From positions 1 through 49,214 of the forward strand of contig NZ_AUGZ01000032.1 of NCBI RefSeq assembly GCF_000422925.1: a stretch of DNA of 49,214 nt. Reading direction: 5' to 3'. This document shows positions 35,450 through 43,582 of this stretch, in pieces; position 1 is the first letter of the stretch; each line of letters opens with the position of its first letter. Both the position numbers and the translations under genes were made by a program. This DNA comes from Paludibacterium yongneupense DSM 18731. GTDB taxonomy: Bacteria > Pseudomonadota > Gammaproteobacteria > Burkholderiales > Chromobacteriaceae. Below the pieces are notes generated by a model. The model had not been told where the DNA came from, did no database searches, and worked only from the letters and a program-made list of their open reading frames with translations.

Positions 35450-36028
35450 ATGGATCAATTCACACTGGTATACGGCGAAGAGACCCTGCCTGTCAGTGGC
35501 GACTTCCCCATTCTCGGACAAACGCTGCCCAGCTTCATGCTGGTCGACGATAAGTGCAGCGATGTCGCACTCGAGCATTTCGGCAGCCGCCCCAAGGCTA
35601 TCCTGACCCTGCTGTCGCTCGATGAAGACAGCCATGGCGGGCTGCGCCTGCTACAAAACACCCTGCGCCAGCTCGAACGCTGGCCGGATTTGCAGTTGAT
35701 CGTCATCACCGTCGACTCGCCATCCACGCTTCGCCGCGCCCGCAAGGAGCATGGCCTGCCCCACGCCATCCTGTTGTCGACCCTGCGCGGCCGCGATTTC
35801 CACAAACGCTACGGCGTGCTGATCACCGAGTACCCGTTGGCCGGCTACACGGCCCCGGCCCTGATTCTCGCCGATGGCGACAACCGCGTACTCTATTCGG
35901 AACGTCTACACGACACCCAGGCCGACTTCAACTTCGATGCCATCGCAGCGCGCTTCCATGCGCTGGAACTCGCGCGCAATGCAGCCAAGCAGGCGCGCGA
36001 TGCAACCGGGGAAGAAAGCGGGGGGTGA
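35450..36028 (+). CDS. Tpx-like protein lacking the catalytic cysteines
   Basis: A 192-aa thioredoxin-fold protein aligning to thiol peroxidase along its length: FTLVYGEETLPVSG, FMLVDDKCSDVALEHFG, the LSLDEDSHGG segment, LSTLRGRDFHKRYGVLITEYPLAGY and NRVLYSERLHD. Where Tpx has its peroxidatic cysteine (SIDTPVC type), this protein has SLDEDSH, placing H62 at the cysteine position and E59 at the catalytic threonine. Where the resolving cysteine sits, it has R98 (STLRRARKEHGL). The only cysteine is C36, outside the active site. Standard peroxidase chemistry is therefore impossible. AAGGAAA lies 6 nt before the ATG and the frame is intact, so it looks like a maintained protein with another role, not a pseudogene. 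Confidence 0.82.
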   Translation: MDQFTLVYGEETLPVSGDFPILGQTLPSFMLVDDKCSDVALEHFGSRPKAILTLLSLDEDSHGGLRLLQNTLRQLERWPDLQLIVITVDSPSTLRRARKEHGLPHAILLSTLRGRDFHKRYGVLITEYPLAGYTAPALILADGDNRVLYSERLHDTQADFNFDAIAARFHALELARNAAKQARDATGEESGG

Positions 36029-36059
36029 TGAGGCGCGCGGCAGCTGCGCGTGCCGGAGA

Positions 36060-37064
36060 TCACATCAGATAAGTGCCCGATTCGGACTTGGGCGCGCGGT
36101 TCAGCAGTTCGTCCACCGCCCGTCCCGGCTCGGCACCGTGATACAGCAAGCCGCAGACGGCAGCCGTGATCGGCATGTCCACTTCGAGCCGCTCGGCCAT
36201 GGTTAGCACTTCGCGTGCAGTAGGCACGCCCTCCGCCACATGGCCGAGTTCCTGCAGGATGGTCGCCAGCGGCTTGCCTTCCGCCAGCTTGAGCCCGACC
36301 TGTCGGTTGCGGGACAAGGCGCCGGTACAGGTCAGGATCAGATCCCCCATGCCGGCCAGGCCCATCATCGTCTGCTGACTCGCCCCCAGCGCCACGGCCA
36401 GGCGCGTGATTTCAGCCAGCCCGCGGGTAATCAGCGCCGCGCGCGCATTCATGCCGAAGCCCAGCCCGTCGGCAACCCCGGTTGCGATCGCCATCACGTT
36501 TTTGACCGCCCCGCCCACCTCGACCCCAACCAGATCGTTATTGGCGTACAGCCGCAGCAAGGGGCTATGCCAGTCGCGTGCCATCCTGCGTGCAAACACC
36601 TCGTCATCCGAGGCGATGGTGACCGCCGCCGGCAGGCCGGCCGCGACTTCGCGGGCGAAGCTCGGGCCGGAAAGAGCACCGCACTCGGCATGGGTCGGAA
36701 ACTCTTCCGCCATGACCTGATGCGGCAGCAGGCTGGATCCCGATTCAAAGCCCTTGCACGCCCACAGCAGCGGCGGCAGCGCTGGCGCGGCCTCTTTGAG
36801 CGCACACAAGGTCGCCCGGAAACCGGCGATCGGCGTCACGACCAGAATCAGGTCGACCCCCGCCACGGCAGCGGCCAGATCGGCCTCCAGCGACAAGGTC
36901 TCGGGAAAAGGCGCCTCGGGCAGATAGCGCTGATTGACGCGGCTAGCCCCGAGTTCGGCAACGTGAGCGCCATTGCGCGCCCACAACGTCACATGGTGGT
37001 GTCGGGCAAAGGCGATGGCCAGGGCCGTTCCCCATGCACCCGCCCCCAGAACAGCCAGTTTCAT
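36060..37064 (-). CDS. gpsA: Glycerol-3-phosphate dehydrogenase [NAD(P)+]
   Basis: A 334-aa enzyme reducing dihydroxyacetone phosphate to sn-glycerol-3-phosphate for phospholipid synthesis. It shows the Rossmann motif [44 protein letters not shown], and the catalytic/structural stretches [22 protein letters not shown] and [20 protein letters not shown]. It is the last gene of the grxC-secB-SH3-gpsA run, 12 bp after the SH3 gene. Confidence 0.96.
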   Translation of the reverse strand: MKLAVLGAGAWGTALAIAFARHHHVTLWARNGAHVAELGASRVNQRYLPEAPFPETLSLEADLAAAVAGVDLILVVTPIAGFRATLCALKEAAPALPPLLWACKGFESGSSLLPHQVMAEEFPTHAECGALSGPSFAREVAAGLPAAVTIASDDEVFARRMARDWHSPLLRLYANNDLVGVEVGGAVKNVMAIATGVADGLGFGMNARAALITRGLAEITRLAVALGASQQTMMGLAGMGDLILTCTGALSRNRQVGLKLAEGKPLATILQELGHVAEGVPTAREVLTMAERLEVDMPITAAVCGLLYHGAEPGRAVDELLNRAPKSESGTYLM

Positions 37065-37076
37065 CGCGTCCCCCGC

Positions 37077-37520
37077 TCACAAACCCCAGAAATCATCGAT
37101 CCGGACAAAGCCGTCACCGCCATCGCGATGATGCACCTTGACCCAGCCCGCCTGCGGCGGCGCAATCATCTCGACCACGCCATCGCGAGCGATGGTGTAC
37201 AGGCGCGCGGATTTGGCGTCGGGCGCGGCATGGGCTTCCGAACGCTCGGCCGTCACCAGCAGCATGTGCCGCTTGCTCAGTCCCGCACTCGGAATCCATG
37301 CGATGCCCCCGGTCGCATCGCGAACCCGCGACCAGTCGTTCTGTACCGTCATCACCTCGACCGGATAGTAGCGACTGACCACGAACAGCTTGCGGGCGGC
37401 CAGGGACGGCTCCTCGTACAGGGCCACCCCGGTTTCCTTCACCGAACGGAAGTCCAGCGCCGCGGCCCACTGCGCATGGCAGGCGAGCAGCAGAACGAAA
37501 AAAGCGCGCCCGCAACGCAT
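37077..37520 (-). CDS. Exported SH3-domain protein
   Basis: A 147-aa protein with a signal peptide ([21 protein letters not shown]) and two bacterial SH3-like modules: residues about 22-80 (VALYEEPSLAARKLFVVSRYYPVEVM, WSRVRDATGGIAWIP) and about 88-147 (AHAAPDAKSARLYTIARDGVVEMI, GWVKVHHRDGGDGFVRIDD). It probably acts at the periplasmic cell wall; no catalytic domain is attached. The ATG overlaps the secB stop (TGATG), so translation is likely coupled to secB. The longer upstream frame runs antisense-like through secB and is rejected. Confidence 0.8.
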   Translation of the reverse strand: MRCGRAFFVLLLACHAQWAAALDFRSVKETGVALYEEPSLAARKLFVVSRYYPVEVMTVQNDWSRVRDATGGIAWIPSAGLSKRHMLLVTAERSEAHAAPDAKSARLYTIARDGVVEMIAPPQAGWVKVHHRDGGDGFVRIDDFWGL

Positions 37521-37972
37521 CAGGCGTTCCCGGCCTCTGCCTGTTGCGCACGCTGCTGCATGTACAGTGCTTCGAAATTGATCGGCGACAGCAGCACCGG
37601 CGGAAAGCCGGCGCGGTTCACCAGATTGGACACCGTCTCGCGCGCATACGGGAACAGGATGTTCGGGCAGGCCACGCCCAGGATAGGATCGAGATCTTCC
37701 GTGGGAACGTCGCGGATCTGGAAAATGCCGGCCTGGGCCACTTCGACCAGGAACAGGGTCTTGTCGGCAACTTTGGCGGTGACCGTGACGGTCAGCGTGC
37801 AATCGTAATACCCTTCATCAACCGATTTGGATTCCGACGACAGCTGCATGTCGATTTCCGGCTGGGCTTGCTCCAGGAAAACCTCGGGCGCACCGGGAAC
37901 TTCCAGCGAGAGGTCTTTCACATAGATTTTTTCGATGGAGAAAACCGGCTGCAGCTCTTGTTGTTCACTCAT
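37520..37972 (-). CDS. secB: Protein-export chaperone SecB
   Basis: A 150-aa tetrameric cytoplasmic chaperone that keeps precursor proteins unfolded and hands them to SecA. It shows [55 protein letters not shown] and [18 protein letters not shown]. It follows grxC by 114 bp, the usual grxC-secB order in proteobacteria, and overlaps the SH3 gene by 1 nt. Confidence 0.96.
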   Translation of the reverse strand: MSEQQELQPVFSIEKIYVKDLSLEVPGAPEVFLEQAQPEIDMQLSSESKSVDEGYYDCTLTVTVTAKVADKTLFLVEVAQAGIFQIRDVPTEDLDPILGVACPNILFPYARETVSNLVNRAGFPPVLLSPINFEALYMQQRAQQAEAGNA

Positions 37973-38086
37973 GTCGTATCTCGCAGTGCGCCGGGCGCGA
38001 GCCCTGACGCGTGATGGATTTATAGTCGGAGCGGCCAGGCCGCCAAGGAGGAATCATCGCATGAATATCGGGCGCAAGCCAACCGC

Positions 38087-38344
38087 TCACAGCGCCAGAA
38101 GCACATCCAGTTTTCCGGAACTGTTGAGCGCGATCAAATCGTCGCAACCGCCCACATGCGTTTCGCCGATAAAAATCTGAGGCACCGTACGCCGCCCGGT
38201 CAGCGCCATCATTTTTTCGCGCTCGGACGCGTCCAGATCGACCCGGATTTCGGTCAGCCCGGCCACGCCCTTGCTCATCAGCAACGCCTTGGCGCGCACG
38301 CAGTAAGGGCATGTAGCCGTCGTGTATAGAGTGACTGTTTGCAT
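38087..38344 (-). CDS. grxC: Glutaredoxin 3
   Basis: An 85-aa dithiol glutaredoxin using glutathione to reduce disulfides. The active site is TCPYC (C12 and C15), with glutathione-binding GRRTVPQIFIG (cis-Pro) and HVGGCDDLIALN. It precedes secB. The rhodanese gene often found before grxC is absent; dacB lies upstream instead, 56 bp away. Confidence 0.95.
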   Translation of the reverse strand: MQTVTLYTTATCPYCVRAKALLMSKGVAGLTEIRVDLDASEREKMMALTGRRTVPQIFIGETHVGGCDDLIALNSSGKLDVLLAL

Positions 38345-38400
38345 CGACTTTCCTTGCTCTCGAATTGCACGTCAGCGACGGATTGTCGCGGACGGCGCGT

Positions 38401-39786
38401 TCAGCGTCCTGCGACGCCATCGCTATCATTATACGACGCGAAACGCTGCACGAGATCGCCGACCACGGCATCCAGAGCCGCCTTCTTGCGCTCGGCATCG
38501 CGGGCATTGACGATGGCGACCAGAACCAGGCGGCGCCCGTCCGGCGCCAGCCAGTAACCGGCCAGCGCGCGAACTCCGTCCAGCGTCCCCGTCTTCAGGT
38601 GCAAGCGCGCGCCCAGATCGCCGAAGCGGTGCTTCAGCGTGCCCTCCTCCCCGGCGACCGGCAAGCTGGCCAGGAAATCGCCGCTATAGGGCCCGCGCGC
38701 CGCTGCGCGCAACACTTCGCCCAGCAGGCGGGCGCTCACGCGCTCGCGCCGCGACAGTCCGGCGCCGTTTTCGAGCGCGAGTCCGCCCGCATCGATACGC
38801 GCAGCGGCCAGCGTGCTGCGCACCAGTCGATCGGCATCGCGCGGAGTGTCGCTGCCACCGGCCGAACGCCCGAGTGTCAGAAACAGCAGGCGTGCCATCG
38901 GATTGCTGCTGTACTTGTTCATATCGGGCAGCATGCGGGCCAGTGGCTCGGAGCGGCTCTGTGCCACCTCCCGCGACGCGGCGGGGGTCCGCCCCACACC
39001 CCACCCCCCCGGTCCCGTCCCGCCTTCTGCCTGCCACAACCCGATGAAGGCGGCAGCGGCGAACGCCTCGGGGGACAGTGGCGTCACATAAGTCGAACTC
39101 CCGTCGCAAGCCGGCGGCAAGGCTCCCTGCGCGCGAATCAGATCGGGGCGGACCTCGATGCTGACATGGCGCCTGACATCGCCGCAGGCCCCCTCTGCAC
39201 CCACGCGTAAGGCATTCTCGAGTCTCACCCCGGCCAGCGGCGGATCCAGGGCCAGGCGCATCTTTCCGTCAGCGACGTAGAAATGCAGCCACGCAGCGTT
39301 GAGGTTGGTGAGCAGCGCCGACGGTTGCGTCATAAAGCTGCGCCCTTCGTCGGCATCGAAACCGTCGGCAGCGCCGAGCGAGGTGAAGGCACTGCCATCG
39401 AGCACGAGCCGGCCGCCTAGATGGCGAATGCCCCGCTCGCGCAACTGCGCAAGCAAGGCATCGAGCCGGTCGCGGTAAAAACGCGGCTCACCGCTGCCGA
39501 CCCAGTACAGATCACCCTGCAGCGTATCGCCTTGCACCGCGGCTTCAGAGCGCAACTCGGTCGACCAGGTGTAATCGGGAGTCAAGCGGGTCAATGCCAC
39601 CCAACTGGTCAACAGCTTCATCGTCGAGGCTGGATTGACCGCGACATCGGCCCGGTGCGCGGCCCATACCGCATCGCCCTCCACCGGAGCCGCCCAGATG
39701 GCAATTTCGTCCGGCGCGATCCCGTGCAAATCGAGTGCATGCGCGGGCAAGACCGCCAGCCAGAACAGGAAACCCGACCATCTCAT
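38401..39786 (-). CDS. dacB: D-alanyl-D-alanine carboxypeptidase/endopeptidase (PBP4 family)
   Basis: A 461-aa periplasmic serine peptidase trimming or cleaving peptidoglycan cross-links. A signal peptide (FLFWLAVLPAHA) precedes the SxxK motif S54-K57 (NPASTMKLLTS), a large inserted domain characteristic of class C PBPs, the SxN motif in YSSNPMARLL (about residue 300) and KTG in HLKTGTLDGVRALAGY (about residue 412). All catalytic motifs are intact. It lies 24 bp downstream of priA on the same strand. Confidence 0.93.
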   Translation of the reverse strand: MRWSGFLFWLAVLPAHALDLHGIAPDEIAIWAAPVEGDAVWAAHRADVAVNPASTMKLLTSWVALTRLTPDYTWSTELRSEAAVQGDTLQGDLYWVGSGEPRFYRDRLDALLAQLRERGIRHLGGRLVLDGSAFTSLGAADGFDADEGRSFMTQPSALLTNLNAAWLHFYVADGKMRLALDPPLAGVRLENALRVGAEGACGDVRRHVSIEVRPDLIRAQGALPPACDGSSTYVTPLSPEAFAAAAFIGLWQAEGGTGPGGWGVGRTPAASREVAQSRSEPLARMLPDMNKYSSNPMARLLFLTLGRSAGGSDTPRDADRLVRSTLAAARIDAGGLALENGAGLSRRERVSARLLGEVLRAAARGPYSGDFLASLPVAGEEGTLKHRFGDLGARLHLKTGTLDGVRALAGYWLAPDGRRLVLVAIVNARDAERKKAALDAVVGDLVQRFASYNDSDGVAGR

Positions 39787-39810
39787 CTATTTCTCCTCCC
39801 GCCCCGGACC

Positions 39811-41991
39811 TTACATTTCCTGCGGATCGACATCGAGCGACCACCGCAGGCCGTGACCGTGGCGGCGCGCAAGCTCTTCCACGCAGGACTGCAGCTGATT
39901 CAGAAAATGGTGCAATGCCGGTCGCTGCCCGACTTCAAACACCAACTGTGCACGCTCGCGATTGGCGAGGCGGACCATCAAGGCGGGGGCCGGTCCCGAG
40001 ATTCTGACCTCGCCGGCGAACGCATCGGCGCAGGCACGGACCGATTTTAGGAAGGCCTCGGCCTCTTCCAGCGTGCGCGCATCCGCGCGCAACATGGCTT
40101 GATGGCAGGCCGGCGGGAATCCGGCCTCCCTGCGTTCGCGCAGCAGCTGCGCGGCATAGCCGTCGAAGTCATGCGTCAACAAGGCCTGGTAAAGAGGATG
40201 ATCCGGCCACTGGGTCTGCACCAGCACACGCCCCGGCGTCCCGGCGCGCCCCGCCCGGCCGGCGACTTGCAGCAACTGGGCAAACAGTCGCTCCGAGGCG
40301 CGGTAGTCGGCCGAATACAAGCCTCCATCGGCGTTCACCACCACGACCAGACTCATTGCACCGAAATCATGCCCCTTGGCCAGCATCTGCGTACCCACCA
40401 GGATGTCGACCTCCCCCGCCTGCACCTTGCGGTATATTTCGTCCCAGGCTTGTTTGTGCTGCGTCGTGTCGCGATCGATGCGCAACACGCGGGCGCCGGG
40501 AATCATGCGCGTCAACCCGGCCTCAAGCCGCTGCGTTCCCTCGCCCAGCGGCCGTATATCCACATTGCCGCATGTCGGGCAGACCTTCGGCACCGCCTCC
40601 TCCCAGCCGCAATGATGGCAGCGGAGGATGCGCTCGCGCAGATGCACCACCAGCTTGGCACTGCAACGCGAGCAGCCCGAGGTCCAGCCGCATTCGCCGC
40701 AGGCCACCACCGGCGCAAATCCTCGGCGATTGATATAGACCAGGCTGAGCTGACGTTGCGCAACCGCGCCCGACAGGGCCTCCAGCGCAGGTTCGGCCAG
40801 GCCCTCGATCCGTTTCATGCGACGGATATCGACCAGCCGGACCTGCGGCAACCTCGCCTCGGCGTGCGCGCGCTGGGTGAGCACGATACGGCGGTAACGC
40901 CCGGCATCGACATTGCTCATCGTTTCCAGACTCGGGGTCGCACTCCCCAGCACGATGGGGACGCCGGCACGACGCGCGCGCCAGATCGCCAGATCGCGCG
41001 CATGGTAGCGCAGGCCGTCCTGCTGTTTGAACGAGCCGTCATGCTCTTCATCGACAACAATCAGGCCGACCCTGGGCAGGGGCACGAACACCGACAAGCG
41101 CGTGCCGATCACGATGCCGGCCCGGCCAAGCCAGGCATCGAGCCAGGCGTTGAGACGCTCGCCATCGGACAAATGACTGTGCAGCACGGCCAGGCGAGTG
41201 GCAGGAAAGCGCGATGCGAAGCGCTCCAGTAACTGGGGGGTCAGATTGATTTCAGGAACAAGCACCAGCGCCTGACGCCCTGCCAGCAATTCGCGCTCGA
41301 TCAGCCGCAGATAGACTTCGGTCTTGCCGCTTCCGGTCACACCATGCAATACCCAGGGGGCAAACCCGGCGCCAGCGCCGAGAATCGCGTTCAGCGCGGC
41401 CTGCTGCTCGCCCGTGAGTTCGGGCCGGTCGCTGACGGCGCACTCCATGCCCCCGGCCTCCACCCGCTCCACCCAGCCCAGATCGGACCATTCGCTCAAC
41501 CACTTGCCGGCCTGGGGCGTAATCGAACGCAGCATGGATGTCGACTGTGCGCCGGCGAGCAAGGCCTGCCACAGAGCAAGGCGGGCTTTCTGACGCGCGG
41601 CGGGCCCGGCCTCGCGACAACCGGCAGCGGAAAGGCGCCAGTCGCGCTCGTCCCGTACCCGCACCGGCGCGGCATCCCGCATCGCGGTCGGCAGCGCGGT
41701 GAACAGGGTTTGCCCAAAGGGATAGTGATAGTAGCTCGCACAGAACCGGATCAGTTCCAGAAACTCGGCGGGCAGTGCCGGCAATTCGTCGAACACGGCG
41801 AGGACAGGCTTCAATCGCGAAGGATCGACACCCTCCCCGGGTATCAGGTTCGCAACTATGCCACAGAGTTTGCGCGGGCCGAAGGGAACCTGAACGCGTT
41901 GGCCATCGACGAGCGTTAGATCGGTCAAGTAGCTGAACGTTCCAAAAAGGGGCACATCGACAGCGATACGCACTTGGCGCTGTTCTGCCAT
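39811..41991 (-). CDS. priA: Primosomal protein N' (replication restart helicase)
   Basis: A 726-aa superfamily 2 helicase that rebuilds forks at stalled replication sites. An N-terminal 3'-OH-binding domain (about 1-105), Walker A GVTGSGKTEVYL, DEEH (VVDEEHDGSFKQQ), the eight-cysteine zinc region (CGECGWTSGCSRC through CHHCGW to CPTCGN) and helicase motifs VGTQMLAKGHDF and QVAGRAGRAG are all present. Its upstream spacer contains DnaA boxes, which is notable given its link to replication. Confidence 0.96.
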   Translation of the reverse strand: MAEQRQVRIAVDVPLFGTFSYLTDLTLVDGQRVQVPFGPRKLCGIVANLIPGEGVDPSRLKPVLAVFDELPALPAEFLELIRFCASYYHYPFGQTLFTALPTAMRDAAPVRVRDERDWRLSAAGCREAGPAARQKARLALWQALLAGAQSTSMLRSITPQAGKWLSEWSDLGWVERVEAGGMECAVSDRPELTGEQQAALNAILGAGAGFAPWVLHGVTGSGKTEVYLRLIERELLAGRQALVLVPEINLTPQLLERFASRFPATRLAVLHSHLSDGERLNAWLDAWLGRAGIVIGTRLSVFVPLPRVGLIVVDEEHDGSFKQQDGLRYHARDLAIWRARRAGVPIVLGSATPSLETMSNVDAGRYRRIVLTQRAHAEARLPQVRLVDIRRMKRIEGLAEPALEALSGAVAQRQLSLVYINRRGFAPVVACGECGWTSGCSRCSAKLVVHLRERILRCHHCGWEEAVPKVCPTCGNVDIRPLGEGTQRLEAGLTRMIPGARVLRIDRDTTQHKQAWDEIYRKVQAGEVDILVGTQMLAKGHDFGAMSLVVVVNADGGLYSADYRASERLFAQLLQVAGRAGRAGTPGRVLVQTQWPDHPLYQALLTHDFDGYAAQLLRERREAGFPPACHQAMLRADARTLEEAEAFLKSVRACADAFAGEVRISGPAPALMVRLANRERAQLVFEVGQRPALHHFLNQLQSCVEELARRHGHGLRWSLDVDPQEM

Positions 41992-42054
41992 TTACCGCTC
42001 CATAGTCCCAAAGCCCTGCTGCGACAAGCCTTTGCGCAGCCTGTTCACAGAACC

Positions 42055-42063
42055 TGTGGATAA
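42055..42063 (-). promoter_or_regulatory. DnaA box (TTATCCACA)
   Basis: A perfect consensus R1-type DnaA box on the minus strand, 64 bp upstream of priA. A one-mismatch copy (TTACTCACA) follows at 42067-42075 in the same orientation. Confidence 0.7.
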
Positions 42064-42232
42064 ATTTGTGAGTAACCGTGCTCTCCTTACGCGAAAAGCC
42101 CTGTGGGCCGCCCTCCGTCTAGATTGCACAAATTTTAAGCAAATGTTAAATGTCTTTGTTTTCAAGACGTTAAAATGAAGGCACCAAAGCTGACCATCTC
42201 TATTGACAAGGAAGGTATGAGCAGGTAGCAAG

Positions 42233-42241
42233 TGTGCATAA
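42233..42241 (-). promoter_or_regulatory. DnaA box (TTATGCACA)
   Basis: A perfect TTATNCACA match on the minus strand in the middle of the priA-hemE spacer. Confidence 0.6.
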
Positions 42242-42383
42242 CTCGTGGAACGACACCCGGCCAAGCTGTCAAGCCCCTGTGCGGAAGACGTTCCAGGCTG
42301 TGCGGATGACGCGTGGGGCAAACTGGAAAACCAGCACCGACGGCCTCTGATACCCCCCGAGCATAAATCGTTCGCTTTCTCAG

Positions 42384-42392
42384 TTATTCACA
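42384..42392 (+). promoter_or_regulatory. DnaA box (TTATTCACA)
   Basis: A perfect TTATNCACA match on the plus strand, 17 bp beyond the hemE stop and inverted relative to the other two boxes. Confidence 0.6.
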
Positions 42393-42409
42393 TGTAATGG
42401 CGAGAAGTG

Positions 42410-43471
42410 TCAAGCCGAACGCCGCGACAGACTATGGACGGCATCCACCAGAATTGCCGCATGGTCGGGATCGACATGCTGTGAGATCCCGTGGCCGAGA
42501 TTGAACACATGGCCGTCGCCAGGACCGAAATCGGCGAGCACGCGCGCGACTTCCGAGCGAATCGCCGCCGGCGAGCCGAACAACACATTGGGGTCGAGAT
42601 TGCCCTGCAGCGCGACCCGGTCCCCGATCCGGCGCCGTGCGGCCCCCAACTCGGTGGTCCAGTCGAGACCGACGGCATCGGCGCCGCAAGCGGCGATCGC
42701 GTCCAGCCATTGCCCGCCCCCTTTGGTAAACACGATACAGGGGACGCGCCGTCCTTCGTGCTCGCGCTTGAGTCCGGCGATGATGCGTTCGGTGTAGGCC
42801 AGCGAAAACTCGCGGAAGGCGGCTGCCGTCAACGCCCCGCCCCAGGTATCGAAAATCTGCACCGCTTGCGCGCCGGCTTCGATCTGGGCATTAAGATAGG
42901 CCGTCACTGCGGTCGCATTGACCTCGAGAATACGATGCAGCAAGGCCGGTTCGGAATAGAGCATCGCCTTCAGATGGCGAAAATCGTCGCTGCCGCGGCC
43001 TTCGACCATGTAGCAGGCCAAGGTGAATGGACTGCCCGAAAAACCGATCAGTGGTACCGTACCGTCCAACGCACGGCGTATGGTGGACACAGCATCCAGC
43101 ACATAGCGCAGCTTGTCGGTCGGGTCGGGCGCCGCCAATTTGAGAATAGAGCGCTCGTCGCGCAGCGGACGCTCGAAGCGCGGCCCCTCGCCCTCGGCAA
43201 AAGACAGCCCTAGCCCCATCGCATCAGGGATGGTCAATATATCCGAAAACAGAATCGCCGCATCGAGCGGGAAGCGCCGCAAGGGCTGCAGAGTGACTTC
43301 ACAGGCCAGTTCCGGATTCATGCACAGCTGCATGAAGCTCCCGGCGCGCGCGCGCGTTTCCCGGTACTCCGGCAGATACCGTCCGGCCTGGCGCATCATC
43401 CAGACCGGGGTGTAATCAACGGGCTGCCGCAACAGGGCACGCAGAAAAGTATCGTTTTTTAGCGACGTCAT
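42410..43471 (-). CDS. hemE: Uroporphyrinogen decarboxylase
   Basis: A 353-aa heme-pathway enzyme converting uroporphyrinogen III to coproporphyrinogen III. The N-terminal [22 protein letters not shown] carries the substrate-binding arginines; [30 protein letters not shown] and [10 protein letters not shown] are conserved. ATG 43471 ([14 protein letters not shown]) matches the family start, though the ribosome-binding site is weak. It is followed by the DnaA-box region and lies 111 bp downstream of parE. Confidence 0.96.
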   Translation of the reverse strand: MTSLKNDTFLRALLRQPVDYTPVWMMRQAGRYLPEYRETRARAGSFMQLCMNPELACEVTLQPLRRFPLDAAILFSDILTIPDAMGLGLSFAEGEGPRFERPLRDERSILKLAAPDPTDKLRYVLDAVSTIRRALDGTVPLIGFSGSPFTLACYMVEGRGSDDFRHLKAMLYSEPALLHRILEVNATAVTAYLNAQIEAGAQAVQIFDTWGGALTAAAFREFSLAYTERIIAGLKREHEGRRVPCIVFTKGGGQWLDAIAACGADAVGLDWTTELGAARRRIGDRVALQGNLDPNVLFGSPAAIRSEVARVLADFGPGDGHVFNLGHGISQHVDPDHAAILVDAVHSLSRRSA

Positions 43472-43582
43472 GATGCGACCGTGAGAGTGGGGAGCGCAGA
43501 TTATAACGTGCGCGTCCACGGACGGCACGCCGCTTGCAATCGGTGCAGCAGTCCGGCTAGCCGCCGCCGGACTGTCCGCACA

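Larger units (their letters stand above)
41992..42409. other. Non-coding region with DnaA boxes between priA and hemE
   Basis: This 418-bp region lies between two minus-strand genes. It contains three perfect TTATNCACA boxes (42055-42063, 42233-42241, 42384-42392), an 8/9 match at 42067-42075 and an AT-rich stretch (about 42121-42180) that could unwind. It carries no convincing gene; a 109-codon minus-strand frame crossing it looks random. It could be a DnaA-binding regulatory or titration site, or part of a replication origin. It must also contain the priA promoter. Confidence 0.6.

Noticed and set aside
39004-39010. C7 tract in dacB as a phase-variation site
   Set aside because: At seven bases in a GC-rich, Gly/Pro-coding region it is within ordinary expectation; only the C9 tract at 34685 was kept.
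41992-42321. 109-codon minus-strand frame between hemE and priA
   Set aside because: No conserved-looking segments, runs through the DnaA boxes and AT-rich DNA, and has no ribosome-binding site; treated as chance.
41992-42409. Definite chromosomal oriC
   Set aside because: DnaA boxes and an AT-rich stretch are present, but dnaA, dnaN, rpmH and gidA-type neighbours are absent and flanking genes show no strand switch; only a candidate DnaA-binding locus is claimed.
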